Below are positions 34,801 to 44,599 of a stretch of DNA of 64,000 bases, piece after piece; the first letter of the stretch is position 1; each line of letters opens with the position of its first letter. A program made the position numbers and the translations under genes. This DNA comes from Echinococcus granulosus. Taxonomy: Eukaryota; Platyhelminthes; Cestoda; Cyclophyllidea; Taeniidae. The notes beneath the pieces are model-generated. The model made no database searches and was not told where the DNA came from. It saw only the letters and a list, made by a program, of their open reading frames with translations. The stretch is taken from NCBI RefSeq assembly GCF_000524195.1, contig NW_020170489.1, positions 70,342 to 134,341 on the forward strand. Reading direction: 5' to 3'.

Positions 34801-36505
34801 GATACACGAGGGTATACCGGTTGCCTTAAAACGCGGACCCGCACTTCCATTAAACCTATTTCTGGATCTGGAGCGGAAAGGAGAGCCATCTGCACTTTAC
34901 GCAATCAAAAAAATAGGGAACATATCCATTTTCCCCAATTCCATCGCTAAACAAAAGTCGGTGATGATGTCTCAGTTTTGTAGCTATCCTTTAGCAGTGT
35001 TTATGGGAAGTCATGACTTGACATTCATTGAATAAAAAATAAAGAAATTGTTATGCCGCACTTTTTGTACAAGCGAAAAAAGAAACGAAAGCAATTTTTG
35101 GGAAATTCGCCTCCGAAGAAGGCTTTCTCCACACCAAGCATCAGTTCCACACGTCAGGTGGGCAGTGTGACCCACTTACCAATTCATGAGGGTGGAGTTT
35201 GAACTTTACGGTGGAACAGGAGACATGACAGTTTCGTTTCCCTACATAGCTCGCCTCTGAAGCTATGACTTGACGTTGGTGGTTAAGGTGAGTGGGTAGT
35301 TATTGTGGCAGAGAGGCGGGAAGGCTCATTTAGGAGACTATCCCCCATCTTGGGTACGCTATCCAAAACATTTGCTCACTGATGAAAGCAGATAAAAAGG
35401 AAGACCATTGTTAACTTTGACTTACTGTTTTCGGCACTATGAAGCAACTTTGGCCCTTTTTAAGCAGACAACAGTTTCCAAGATAGCCAATGTGCCTACA
35501 AATCTGCATAAATTTAAAGGGTATAAACTCATTTCTAACCCTGTTATCTGTCAAGAGAACGAAATGCTTGATCAGAGGGATAAAGCGCGGAAATTTTTCA
35601 TCCGCTTCCTTGCCAGCTTGTTCGCCTTTTGAGCGGAGAGAGCTCCATGTCCCCTCAAAATTGATTCATGGGAGAAATTTTTCGACCTATTAAATACTTT
35701 AACAACAAAGCTTTGGGTAAAGAAGGCAAATAAAATTTATCTGATTTTTGCTTTTTGTTAAATTCTAGAAGAAATCTGTTCTACATCTAATAAAGTATTA
35801 ATGTTCACTGGTCTATCGATGGAATGGATGCTTCGAAGGGAGATGGTTGGAAGTTCCGAGGCGTGTGGTTGCTTCAACTCTTAAAATGGCCCCCTAAGTA
35901 CTCATGAAAGGGAAAGTGTACATTGGTTACTAATGAAATACTCTTTGTGTTTTTACTAAGGTCAAAACGGCCTCGATAGCTCTTTCAAAGGGCTAAACTG
36001 CAAAAATGGGACGAATTTTAAGGATTTAGACCAACTCAGAGCTAATCTTGCAAAAAACATTTACCATAAAGCTCCGAAGGTCCCTTTCGGATTCAATGCA
36101 TAAAAGAGGCTTAAAAATAGCAGGATAGAATCAATTTGCTGCTTAAGTCGAATGCCTAGAATCTAAAAAATCTTTAAAGTCAGATGGATTTTTTCTTTTT
36201 CGAAGTTCGAACTGGCTTTGTCACTCACCAAAAGCGCTGGGTCTGTACTTGATCGGGGTACTCCAGCCGGACGGGCTGTCCATTTCTCGAAGTGAGGAGG
36301 TGCTTTCTACTGTTGATTGTTGCATAAAGGAGGGAGTCGGCGCTGACACTGGCAGTGGAAGGGAACGCCAGCCCTCAACTACTCGACTCCTTATGGTCTG
36401 TAGCATTCTCTCCGTCTCTCGGCTTTGTCGATGCAGCTTTTTCCTCGACACATCCCTCGAGGCGGTTTCAATCAGCCCAGACAACGGTGTGAAGAGGCTT
36501 AAATA
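19728..36505 (-). CDS. Atypical synaptotagmin, SYT15-like, N-terminus missing
   Basis: Seven exons (36505-36229, 33204-32931, 25717-25624, 23979-23800, 23181-23064, 21395-21222, 19858-19728) join with perfect phase into 1248 coding bases, 415 codons plus TGA. Residues 1-92 are a Ser, Pro and Thr linker; ELGRLDPNLY (97-106) is the short motif that precedes C2A in many synaptotagmins; C2A spans about 122-275 and C2B about 276-405. LGRVWFTISYYETAEQLRIT matches the SYT15 C2A start as I remember it. Synaptotagmins are membrane proteins of vesicle traffic; calcium-binding ones trigger fusion. Here the loop aspartates of both C2 domains are gone (no DPYVK-type loop 1, no Asp cluster in loop 3), as in SYT15, so calcium-independent lipid or protein binding is expected. 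The transmembrane exon upstream was not found. Confidence 0.85.
19884..19983. other. Assembly gap (100 N)
   Basis: Exactly 100 unknown bases inside the last intron of the synaptotagmin gene. The fixed length suggests a scaffold join of unknown true size. Spurious frames translated through it should be ignored. Confidence 0.99.
19990..21220. other. Last intron of the synaptotagmin gene
   Basis: Intronic on the minus strand between exons 21222 and 19858. Several short frames are open (20017-20337, 20371-20616 on the minus strand) but none has fitting borders and the splice phase is already satisfied without them. No repeat seen. Confidence 0.6.
21222..21395 (-). CDS. Synaptotagmin exon, middle of C2B
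   Basis: Acceptor TTTTGTAG and donor GTGGGT, phase 1 to 1. It reads VYAKVMVCQGIQGKMLKTKR, then ESFNESFTFSKL and IHVRIIITQPSFF. KTKR followed by the FNESFTF strand is the hallmark polybasic strand and following strand of C2B. The position that binds calcium in loop 1 has no Asp. Confidence 0.88.
23064..23181 (-). CDS. Synaptotagmin exon, start of C2B
   Basis: Acceptor AAATTTCAG, donor GTGAGT, phase 0 to 1. It reads SPGSVLLVVSLTYFPSADRL and then TVGLFECHNLPLKATGLPI, the first two strands of C2B (G-x-L-x-x-x-L-x-Y, then L-x-V-x-x-x-x-x-x-N-L). Confidence 0.88.
23800..23979 (-). CDS. Synaptotagmin exon, end of C2A
   Basis: Acceptor TTTTCAG and donor GTAAGT, exactly 60 codons in phase 0. It reads LPKRELANQNIRLDVLSIEK, then TLLIGFITFPLTILARTEPE and WRPI. 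This is the second half of a C2 domain: L-x-L-D-V strand, loop 3, I-G-x-x-x-x-P-L strand and the W near the end. The loop 3 aspartates are absent (SIEKTKRT instead). Confidence 0.9.
25624..25717 (-). CDS. Synaptotagmin exon, middle of C2A
   Basis: A 94-bp exon too short for normal frame lists: acceptor ATTTGTAG, donor GTACGT, phase 2 to 0. It reads VYVENSERKFHTTSIKKQTN followed by NPTFEESFTFQ. NPxFxExFxF is the diagnostic C2 strand, and both borders match the phases of the neighbouring exons. Confidence 0.92.
27858..28017 (-). CDS. Possible exon with a transmembrane segment, nested
   Basis: After a pyrimidine-rich acceptor (CTTGGCCCTCAG) a frame reads KLSVRRRCSFWMGLC then ITLLFVVFIQVVLTTLYFG and HDAKLGRQLKGEVGK: basic residues, about 20 hydrophobic residues, then a polar tail, the pattern of a single membrane anchor. 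A donor (AAG then GTGGTG) follows. It lies between two C2A exons, so it cannot be the anchor of the normal synaptotagmin transcript; it might belong to an alternative transcript, a nested gene, or be chance. The best in-frame upstream exon has a stop. Confidence 0.3.
30196..30349 (+). CDS. G+C-rich block, possible plus-strand exon
   Basis: About 55% G+C in an A+T-rich intron, bounded by an acceptor (CTCACCTCCAG) and a donor (GTAAGC) on the plus strand. Two of the three plus frames stay open to the donor and the third stops four codons before it, so the frame cannot be chosen; one reads HGYVRLKSPRPNAEATQKHL. The minus strand has stops. No family recognised. Confidence 0.25.
31027..31380. repeat. 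Dispersed repeat family 1, copy A
   Basis: This segment is repeated in part at 31388-31560 and 32690-32850. Shared words include GCGTCACAYATGYGTGAC with the hairpin, GAACAY, ATGGTYTCTRCTTACTT, then TCATTTGGCAAAGCATA, AGGAGATTT and GTTTAAGAACA. The copies are diverged, so it is an old element. No coding capacity was seen. Confidence 0.75.
31388..31560. repeat. Dispersed repeat family 1, copy B (left half)
   Basis: Direct repeat of the left half of copy A, about 360 bp away: hairpin GTCACACATGCGTGAC, CACCTATGTCGAACACG, GGTCTCTGCTTACTTCATA and the ATCCATTTATCATG block match with scattered differences. Confidence 0.7.
32690..32850. repeat. Dispersed repeat family 1, copy C (right half)
   Basis: Matches the right half of copy A: CTAGTCATTTGGCAAAGCAT, ATAGGAGATTT, GCAGATTAGGCCATAAAT, TGGTTTAAGAACA and the GATTTTATGGAAAA end. 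It lies just downstream on the plus strand of the synaptotagmin C2A intron end. Confidence 0.7.
32931..33204 (-). CDS. Synaptotagmin exon, pre-C2A motif and start of C2A
   Basis: Acceptor CATATTTCAG, donor GTTGGT, phase 1 to 2. ELGRLDPNLY precedes the domain, then LGRVWFTISYYETAEQLRIT and IHKARNL form the first two C2A strands. After NL comes an unusual Ser-rich stretch of about 32 residues (from RSPRYQSFRSSS to LTPAPSQD) in place of the short calcium-binding loop 1; the domain resumes at CRIRVYV across the next junction. The usual loop 1 aspartates are missing. Confidence 0.9.
34690..34898 (-). CDS. Possible exon in a synaptotagmin intron
   Basis: A minus-strand frame of about 70 codons starts at an ATG just after GTGCAG and reads MALLSAPDPEIGLMEVRVRV, then LRQPVYPRVSQ, to a TAG at 34680. 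Composition is protein-like, and the ATG follows a possible acceptor. A donor that would join in phase to exon 33204 exists but is weak (GTGTAT). It may be an alternative first exon or chance. Confidence 0.25.
36229..36505 (-). CDS. Synaptotagmin exon, N-terminal linker
   Basis: Strong acceptor (CTCTCCCCTTACAG) and GTGAGT donor, phase 0 to 1, 92 codons. It begins YLSLFTPLSGLIETASRDVS and is then basic and Ser and Pro rich (LPLPVSAPTPSF, SPSGWSTPIKYRP). It joins in phase to the pre-C2A exon at 33204. Linkers of this kind lie between the membrane anchor and C2A. No membrane helix is in this exon, so at least one exon upstream is missing. Confidence 0.8.
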
Positions 36506-36599
36506 CTGTAAGGGGAGAGTGGGCGGATGCACACATGTCTGCTGAAGTGTGCCAGGTTGATTAGCCAATCAGGATGCAGCAACCGATGAGGATGCAACC

Positions 36600-37500
36600 A
36601 TTCAGGTTACTACAGTCTATCAAAATTGTTCATCAATTAATTTTTTTTGTGTTTTATGCCTGGGTTGATTTACCACAGCTAGAGGGTGTTATCTTACCTT
36701 TGACACAAAATTTACACCATTTTTGGCCCAAATTCTAACTAACTCAAATGATATCTGGCTCGCCCTTTTTTAGTTATCACCGTCCACTTTTAATCAAAGC
36801 TGAATTTATGTCCATCGTTATACCTAGTTTAACTTGAATGTAGAAGTTGGCAAAGACGGTTTTACGTGAGTGGACAGTTGAGGGAGTGCCCAAATAAGAT
36901 ACTACCAGTGATGGAGCGATGTATCCGCAATTTGGCCGGAAGCTACTCCAAGACCAAACCAAGTAAAGAGTAATTTTAAGGCATTCTGCAACTTAAGCAC
37001 AATTATTACACGAATGCAGCCAAAGATATAGAACTAGGTTATTCTCCAGGAATTTTGTTTGCCTAGTTCCTTAGTGAATGTACAAATTCAGGGGGTACCT
37101 CCTAGATCCACCAGACCTCCAAGCATTAGGTTCTCTTCCTTTTCGTTCCATTTACAGCCTGAACTTCTTTCTTTGGATCTTATCCTTTTCTGATGGTACG
37201 GAAAGTTTTACTGCCCTGATTTATAACCCACACACTGATCTTGGTTAAGTAGGTAAGAGAGAGCCAGTCTTCCCCCATAATATTACTAGCTGGAGTTAGA
37301 TAGGTTATGACAGCAAGTACGCGCACATGCGATAAGATTTTTTTTTAAAATTGCATCCACCAAGTAAGAGTAGACAAATGCTAAGACGATAATATAATTG
37401 AAAGGATAATGAACATTGGCGCTACAATTAAGGTGATTTTATTCAAGCACATCTTTTTCCATTTAGACACATGAAATAAAACATTTCGTCTTGTTCAAAG
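36600..37500. other. Upstream of the synaptotagmin linker exon
   Basis: The missing first exon or exons should lie here or further right. Two weak minus-strand candidates were seen: a frame ending ARISFELV-like text before GTAAGA at about 36695, and SYLGTPSTVHSRKTVFANFY before GTATAA at about 36836. Neither is hydrophobic enough for a membrane anchor and neither fits the required phase with a good acceptor. Confidence 0.3.
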
Positions 37501-37593
37501 AAGAAATAATTCTCAACATTGAAATATTTTTAAGGATTTTAAGTGCACAACAGTATGATACCTGCTTATTTTGGGTGACCAGCGGGTTAATGT

Positions 37594-37828
37594 GTTGCAG
37601 TATCCCTCAAGGTCGGGATTCAGTGGTATCTCGACTTTCGCTGCGGTCAAAACAGGTGCCGACGAAGCGCATGTCGTTGAGAGTAGAACCAGAGGCTGCA
37701 ACTGGCATGCCAGCCCCACATGTTAAAGTTAGTGGGTGTTGTGATGGGAAGGAGCGGCTCTACAACGTAGTCACCTGTACAATATTTCCACCTATAGGAG
37801 AATGTGGCGTTTCCTCCTCATTGACTGG
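37594..37828 (+). CDS. Possible plus-strand exon, unknown
   Basis: A G+C-richer block with a 130-codon open frame. After a possible acceptor (GTGTTGCAG) it reads SIPQGRDSVVSRLSLRSKQV, EPEAATGMPAPHVKVSGCCD and ends at a possible GTAGGC donor. It sits next to dispersed repeat family 2 and could belong to that element rather than a host gene. The minus strand also keeps a frame (37513-37719). Confidence 0.25.
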
Positions 37829-37929
37829 TAGGCTCAAACACCACTTTATTATCACAAATTTGGATTGTTACTTAGTAGTATAATGCCTTGCTACTTTGTT
37901 TAATGCTGTGTTTGCATGCACGGGAACTG

Positions 37930-38500
37930 AAGTCCCAGATTGTACTTTTGCTCCACGCCACGTCAGTCAGTAGTCTCAGCTCCTCCTTCTGCCATGCTAT
38001 CATGACTTCTCTCTACTTCAGCAAAAACTCGGGACTCTGAATTGGCGGCAGTGGTAAGCAAACCCGATCCTAAAGGGTAGTCACCCTAATTTTTGTTACT
38101 GAATGTTAAAACTTAAAGTGATGGAAGAAGAAAATGTGCTAGAGATTAGCTAATCAGTGAAGACCAATAACAGAAGGATTGAAAATGGTATCTACCTTTG
38201 GCAGCCACCCCAGTTCCAAGTTCTGCAAAAAATCCTACCGACATTTGAGGAGACAGTAGCTGTGACCCATCTGGAAGAGCTCATTGCGGAGTTGTCCATG
38301 ATGTCTATATGAAGATGTCAATTGAGTGAACAGGCAATGCCTCCTTTAACTTTCCGCTAGCTAGAGAGAGCCAAAATAGATATATTGGCTGGATAGCACT
38401 GAATTGAAAATATGGCGATAGAGAGATGGAGACGTAAAACTTTATCCCATAAAACTACGATCAAATGACCTCGCTTTTAGGCCAGCGTTCTTACCACTAA
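37930..38500. repeat. Dispersed repeat family 2, copy A
   Basis: Diverged direct copy of 46680-47220. Shared words in order: GGCGGCAGTGG / GGTGGCGGAGG, GTGATGGAAG, AACAGAAGGRTTGAAAATG, ATCTACCTTYGGCA, GTTCTGCA, GTCAATYRAGTGAAC, TGGRTAGCACTGAA and CTTATCCC-CA-AAAACTA. No protein-coding core was recognised. Confidence 0.75.
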
Positions 38501-38769
38501 TGATGTGCGTACGAAATGACCTCGTTGCAGTGCTTTATCTAGTCCTCAGGGGTGTAAGAATAGTACATTTCCCTTTTCCCCAGCATAGCTCCCAAAAAGG
38601 ACCAAAATGCAGACGTGGTGGGATTGTTAGAGGGAACAGCAAATTTGAAGACTGATGTAAATGGTTTGCCGGTGTTTTTTTTTACAGCGCTGACTACGTT
38701 GCGGTGGCCGACGCAGGAGGCTGACTAAGAGGACCGTCGGGGAAGACGCTCAAGAAGAAGGAGGGCTAG

Positions 38770-38950
38770 TTAAGGCTTTGATAGCTTGTTTAAGCCTGTA
38801 TTTAATTGCTTAAGTACATTAATCTCGGTAGATTGCATTTCCTCTTAGACCACGCCACTAGTTACTCAGCCCTTCCGTACGTCAGCAATATATCTTTTGC
38901 AGTAATACCACGATTTTGGGGAAGACTCGGGAGGGGCACAATAAATGTCA
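38770..38950. repeat. Dispersed repeat family 3, copy A
   Basis: Shares CTCAGCCCTTCCGTACGTCAGCAA-type sequence and the flanking TTAATTGCTTAAG block with 51930-52110. A short part (AATCTCGGTAGATTGCATTTCC) also recurs as AATCTCGGCAGGCTGCACTTCC at about 39630-39655. Confidence 0.6.
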
Positions 38951-39609
38951 GCTCAATTTAAAGATGTCCTTATTTGATAGGATGTTAAATCGAAAGCAGT
39001 AAAAACCTTTTCAACTACCTGGTACAGTAAATTTGGCCCGAAATGGGATATGCATGGAGACCGGATTAGGGACACTTACTGTCTTCTGTTGCTGTCACTA
39101 TTTTACACCGCCACTAGGTGATCCACTAACTGCAAGTGGGTTCATATTTATTATCAACAAAAGTGGGCTAAAATAAAATCCCCTAAATCAAGAATGTTAT
39201 TCAATTTTTTCCCTAGCAAACCAATCAATCAAGGTTTTAAAAAATTAACTAGCGACTGAACAAAAAGAGCTCATTTTCCTACCGAGGGGTAATAGCCACT
39301 TTTCAACAGCAGTGAAGTCTCCAGATCCTCTGTGAAAGGCTTCCACATAAAATGAGGCAGATTTAGACACCTGCTTATTAGAGACTCGTTTTCGTGTTGA
39401 AGACTGCCTGAAAATTGTATTACTACGAAAAGACCGAATAATAAACTAAAATGAAGGCATCTGAATGAAGAAGAAACACTTTTAAAAAATTTTAAATGTT
39501 AATTATTTTAATGATTGTCTGGCCTAAGGAATGATTGGTTGAATTTCAAAAAAGTAATATGGGGCATTATAGTGAATGGAAAGATATTTACTGGGGTGCC
39601 ATAGCGATT

Positions 39610-39730
39610 TGATGGTTTGTTTAACTAAGCAATCTCGGCAGGCTGCACTTCCGCTGGGCGAAGTGGCCTTCTGAGCAAGCTGGTGGCCCACCAGCCCCTC
39701 TTCCACACCAGTTCGCAGCAGGTCCTTCCG
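39610..39730 (-). CDS. G+C-rich open block, uncertain coding
   Basis: A minus-strand frame with G or C at most third positions reads VRKDLLRTGVEEGLVGHQLA and then QKATSPSGSAACRDC, which looks like genuine coding use. It begins just after a TGA with only weak acceptors, and one end overlaps a piece shared with repeat family 3, so it may be derived from a mobile element. No family recognised. Confidence 0.3.
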
Positions 39731-40880
39731 CACTGCTTCGGCTCATCGCCACATCCGTGCAGACACGGTCTGTTATGGCAGCGCGAAGTAATTCCCTTTC
39801 TATGGTTAAGGTCGTTTTCACGGACTGAGTTACTTTCAGCTGCTATTATTAGTAAAATATATTTACGTAAAATATGCCTTAGTGAGTCTTTTAGTAGACC
39901 AACTGTTAAGGTGAATGCCCCACTTTCCTACTCAACGTGGTTTGAAGCCCAAATTATTTTAGTCCACACATGGTGTTTGGAAATATGAGCTGGAGTTCAT
40001 TTTTTACCATTTCAACAGTATTCATTGACTAGACTTCTTTGTTTTTTGTAAAATTCCTCAGACGATTCTTAAAAGCCATCCATTTTTAAGCTGTGACGCT
40101 GGAGTTACGGCCATGTGGAGTCTTCTTTGCAAAAGTCTGTCAATTTCAGTGTATTTTACCACCAGCAATGTTCCTCATTCCTAAAAATTTTTACTGACTG
40201 ATGTTAAAAAGAAAGGTAGTAGCATGCCAAAAGTCTAGGATATAAAAAACATTGGATGCTTCTATTTTCCCCACCGAAAGTCCATATCCTCCATGTTAAA
40301 AGTGGATGAAAGTATTAGAATGAACTCCCTCTTCCCCTAATCGGCACTACGGCATAGCATTTGTTGGTGAAGACTCGAGGGACATCCTTTATACCGAGGG
40401 TTTTATAGTGATAGTCAGTTGAGGCGGCCTAGATCAGCACATCCATTCAGCAAGAAACTTTAAAAGGTGTCAAAGCCGACGTCTGTGTGTTCAATTATTT
40501 TGGGTGAAAAAAGGCGGGGGTCAAATGGGACTTTTTTCAAGTAGAAAGGAGGTATTGTTTTCTAGATCAAATGAGAAAAATAAGAACGAATATTATACTT
40601 TTGGCGATTTTTTTCGTGAGGAAATTGTACATTTCTATGCAGGAAGTGGAAAATTCAGGTCCTGCGTGAATCTGATCGCCTCTTACCTGTTTTCTCTCCT
40701 TCGATTCTGGATGCGCTTTTACTTGAATGACGTTTGAGTTTCTGCGAAAACGAACTTTAGATGGACACTATTATATATTTTCCACTGGAAAAATTCTTTT
40801 GTTTTGTTGAATGATAGTTCTACCACCCTAACCTTAGGCAGTGACAACCCAGAGTGGTGATGGAAGAGTATTCTGCTTAC

Positions 40881-41065
40881 TAATACACCACTAGCCTTTC
40901 CCAAAGGTCTGCTGCTGAGGCGGAACCACAATCTGCGGCGACTGAAGTGCCTGCGCGTAGTCGTCCGCACAGCCAAACAGGGCAATATGCTCGTTCGTCT
41001 ACAACCTTTGGCTGATCATCCATCAATTTTGGCAAACTTGGTGTCAAAGACAACAGCATTAGTCT
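40881..41065 (-). CDS. Probable exon, unknown protein, frame ambiguous
   Basis: Excellent acceptor (CTCTTCCCCTCAG) and a GTAAGC donor bound 185 bp. The frame that is open throughout reads RLMLLSLTPSLPKLMDDQPK and ends AADLWERLVVY. A second frame is open over most of the length and has better third-position G+C: HIALFGCADDYAQALQSPQ and IVVPPQQQTFGKG, ending at TAG before the donor. The exon is real by its borders, but which frame is used is unclear. A gap begins about 140 bp to the right. Confidence 0.45.
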
Positions 41066-41203
41066 CTGAGGGGAAGAGGAATCCTAATTTCCTATAACAT
41101 GTTACAGAAATCACAACCGGGGTAGTCAAGATATAAGGCCACGGAGGAACGCGGTCTTGACTGCCGACAAGGTGTCCCCAATCACGGAGGCTTGACACAT
41201 TCA

Positions 41204-41303
41204 NNNNNNNNNNNNNNNNNNNNNNNNNNNNNNNNNNNNNNNNNNNNNNNNNNNNNNNNNNNNNNNNNNNNNNNNNNNNNNNNNNNNNNNNNNNNNNNNN
41301 NNN
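41204..41303. other. Assembly gap (100 N)
   Basis: Exactly 100 unknown bases, a scaffold join of unknown size. Neighbouring exons on the minus strand may be lost in it. Confidence 0.99.
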
Positions 41304-41309
41304 AATAGA

Positions 41310-43300
41310 GATTAGAGCTATGGAACGAGAAGTAATGAAAAAACGGCTTTAGTGAAAATGAGCTCACTCACAGCACGAAACAGTGGTGTGACAGCACTTT
41401 CGGCCAATTTGAGGCAAATTATGAGACATCCAAAATTTTTTGTGCAGCTTTTTAATGTAGATGACGTGTTTCAGCTTTCGTACACCAAGAAAGTGCGCTT
41501 ATTCGCATCAGGCGCCTCCGTTTGCGTAGAGGTGCTTCATTCTCCCGATACGGTAGTCTCTACTGTTTGCTCTGCTACTTTCTGGTTGTCATGATCCGTC
41601 CCTCCACAGACTGGCGCTTAAAGGAATCTGATGGGATTGGAGCTTGTCTGCTTTGCGAAGCCTCCTGTTCAATTGTTGTTGTATAGGACTTGAAAAAATG
41701 CGACACCAAAGTGTATCATCCACACCCATTACTCTGAGATAAAAAAACAGCTGTCTGCTACTTTCGACAGGTTATCACAAGGATAATATGTCAGGAAGAC
41801 CATTCACCACTGCTTAACGGGAGTGATAGTGGAAGTCGAGGGAGCTAGACATATTCGGTAGCGAGCTTTAAAGGCTATTATTTCGTTCTTCACTCCTTTC
41901 ACGTTACTTCAAAGCGCTCTGTGGAAGAGGTTGTGTGTGGAGCGATTTGTGCCGTGAAGCGGATATTTTTTTCTGACGCTAGAGAAACAAATTTGCCTTC
42001 ATGTATCCACAAGTGCTTCACTATCTTCATACCCTACGCTTCCAAAGCAAGTAAGGCTTCGTTCCCAAAGGGCCTGATACCTTCTATGTGTCTCTCTGAG
42101 TGTACGTTTGGAGAGGAGGACACTTCTGATGCTCTCGTTCTTTAGTTGGAGGCTAAACAATAATTGCACATTAGATCCATCTCCTCGCGTTGCAATCTCC
42201 ACTTGTTTTCTTGGGTATGTTCAATGGAATCGTCTTTCATCTTCTCTCCTTCTAAACCACTAAAGAAAGGGACGACTCTTATTCCCACAATGCAATACAG
42301 GACAACGCAACACCTTATACCTCACAGCCCACACCTCACTGAGAAGCTGACTGAGAGAGAGGGAGAGGGTGAGACATCAGACAGTAGCATTCGAAACAGA
42401 TTAGAGGGCTAGGCAATGGAAATGGGGCGGAAATGGTGGTGATGAATGCTAGACCTATATCGCCTGCCTCAGACGAAAAAAGATCTTTTATGAAAGTAGA
42501 AATCCTCTTTAGATTATGTTTCTCTACAGACCTTAGGCCAAAAGCCACGTAAGTGACTGTCTTAGCCACCGAATTACTAGAAAAAGTCTTTTGTACCACT
42601 TAATTGACTGTCTGCAAAAAAGCAGTGCAATTTTTATTTAGTCGTCACTTGGATCCGCATATATTACAAAGGGATTACTGGGGATTTACCACTGACCTTC
42701 AGCATCTTATCTAATAAGTTGGCTTGCATGCTTTACCCCCTAATCTGTCTGTAGTGATCCTAATTCCCTTTAATACCACTTGATCTTACATTGCCAAAAT
42801 GATCTAACCCATTTGTATCTTGGAGTTTGATAGCCTTTTCTTCCTATTATACATAAGGGAAAATACTTTGCCCTTTATTTCAATCCAATAATTATGTCAC
42901 TGCAATTCCTCCATGTCTGTACTCATTATCGTTTGTCATCTCAATACTGTAGAGACGCATATCACTATAATTAGGGACTGCATTGCTGACCTGCGATTGG
43001 TTGTATTTCACTTCCTGCAGCAACGCTGGCCTTGACTTACTTCAATTCAATCTTATCCGGCTGTTCATTTGCAAGTTAATCAAATAGGATCGAGCTGTTT
43101 GATTAAGTGACTACGAAGGTTTGCGTAGATTAATTTGTTTGTCGAGACAGTCACCACAAGCATACTGAGGTTTCTGCATTCAAGAAGAATTTTCCCATCT
43201 GTGGCAAGCAGACTAGGTCCAGTATTCACCGCCTCCATTCCCAACCCACTCCCATCCCCCGACTTTTGTCTGTTTCGAATGCAGATGCCTAATATCTCTC
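41310..43300. other. Stretch without established genes
   Basis: Short frames are open on both strands (41352-41594 plus, 41999-42202 minus, 42336-42599 minus), none with convincing borders or a recognisable family. Nothing else seen. Confidence 0.35.
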
Positions 43301-43318
43301 CCTCCCTCCTTCTTAGCC

Positions 43319-43348
43319 TAATGCACAGTGAGGTGTGGTTCGTGAGGT
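43319..43348 (+). CDS. Possible 30-bp plus-strand exon
   Basis: The acceptor has a long pyrimidine tract (CTCCCTCCCTCCTTCTTAG) and the donor is GTAAGA, only 30 bp apart, encoding LMHSEVWFVR in one open frame. A 35-bp intron would join it in phase to DKLSFELFWRRKRRSYFK and a TGA. The opposite strand has a 193-codon frame (43080-43661) that looks like chance. Evidence is limited to splice signals. Confidence 0.25.
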
Positions 43349-44116
43349 AAGAGGCAATACGCTGTGCCCAATTGTGGGGAGAAGAGACAAACTTTCTTTT
43401 GAGTTGTTCTGGAGAAGAAAACGAAGAAGTTATTTTAAAAACACGTCCGAGAAATGATGTGGAGTTTGTGGTGGGGAGATGGATGGGATGTGTAATTACC
43501 ATTTGGCTCTCAACTAGAGACCAAGAGCGTCTGAAGTCCTCATCTACATTCAGCTTCAAATAAAGCATCGAATCTCTTAAAAATGAAGCGGAGCGTGCCT
43601 TGAAAGTGTAAACTAGCAAGATTGTGAACCATTTGGGATAAGTGAAGGCCACCTTGCTCACTTATCTTTGGGACAAAATGTCTACATCCAATCACAAATT
43701 TGGCCAAAGGTGAATTGCTTAACTGGGCTCGTTAAACACCAATGAAATTGTCCTTGAGATGTTCTTATCGAGAATTGAAGCGTTTTCTCATCTTGAGGAG
43801 GCCACTGTTTTCAATTTGTTTATTTAATTTACTTTGGAGCGGCAGATGATCAGTATTGGAACGGATTGAAGAAGTGGACAAGCTCGGTTTCGCATAAGAA
43901 CCATTCAAATTGGCGAAAAAAAGACATTACAGCGCAGATTAAAGAATGGCTGAGAAATGGCGCCCATAAATGCTTTACAATGGGCGACAACAAGAAAACC
44001 ACTGACTTTTGGTTACCAGAGGGAACAAATTGAGGCACTTGTCTGCTCAGTTTATGCGATAAGAAGTAGGGTAACTAAAAATTGTGAAATTGTGAGCTTG
44101 AAATATATTGCTTTAC

Positions 44117-44464
44117 CTTGGTCCCAAAAGAGGTCACTATTTTATCCTTAATAAAGCCACTAGTGTTGGCTAAATGTTTCCTGTAGTTGTGTCTATTCTG
44201 AGCGTCGAGGCATTGACACAGGTTCATAATACAGAATAAAATTGGGTGCGTGTTTACTACATAAACCAGTTCCGTTGTAATCAAAACAAATTCGTCAGGA
44301 TTGATCGTTAGAGTTGTCGCAGGAATGTTTTTCAGCATTCTATGGTGATGAACAGCAATGGGGCAAATCCAAAAGGTTGGGAGGCTAGGTTGTTCATAGG
44401 CGGCAAATGTACAGCACACCCAATAGGGCAGGCAGGTTGCCAGTTTCATTGAGAAGTTCTGAGC
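44117..44464 (-). CDS. Exon resembling TM6-TM7 of a rhodopsin-type receptor
   Basis: Strong acceptor (TTTCCTCTGCAG) and a GTAAAG donor bound 116 codons in phase 0, a long exon for this window. KLATCLPYWVCCTF has the C-x-P-Y signature of receptor helix 6. After about 50 residues, LITTELVYVVNTHPILFCIM looks like helix 7, where HPILF stands at the NPxxY site. A polar, basic tail (CLDAQNRHNYRKHLANTSG) follows, as in a cytoplasmic helix 8 and tail. The loop between the helices is unusually long. No other exons of a receptor were found. Membrane receptor is an inference from two helices and motifs only. Confidence 0.4.
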
Positions 44465-44599
44465 CTGCAGAGGAAATGAATGTGCTACAGACCTGAACGG
44501 AGACCAGATTGGAGACAATGGATGCCGAAGTAATGTGGGCTAACTTAAATGGCCAGATAGGTAGAAGAGCTAACAAAGGTTTTGAGGAAACACCTTATT

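Noticed and set aside
43080..43661. 193-codon minus-strand frame, the longest in the window
   Set aside because: Composition is unremarkable, no known motif, and the plus strand carries better splice signals in the same place. Most likely a chance frame.
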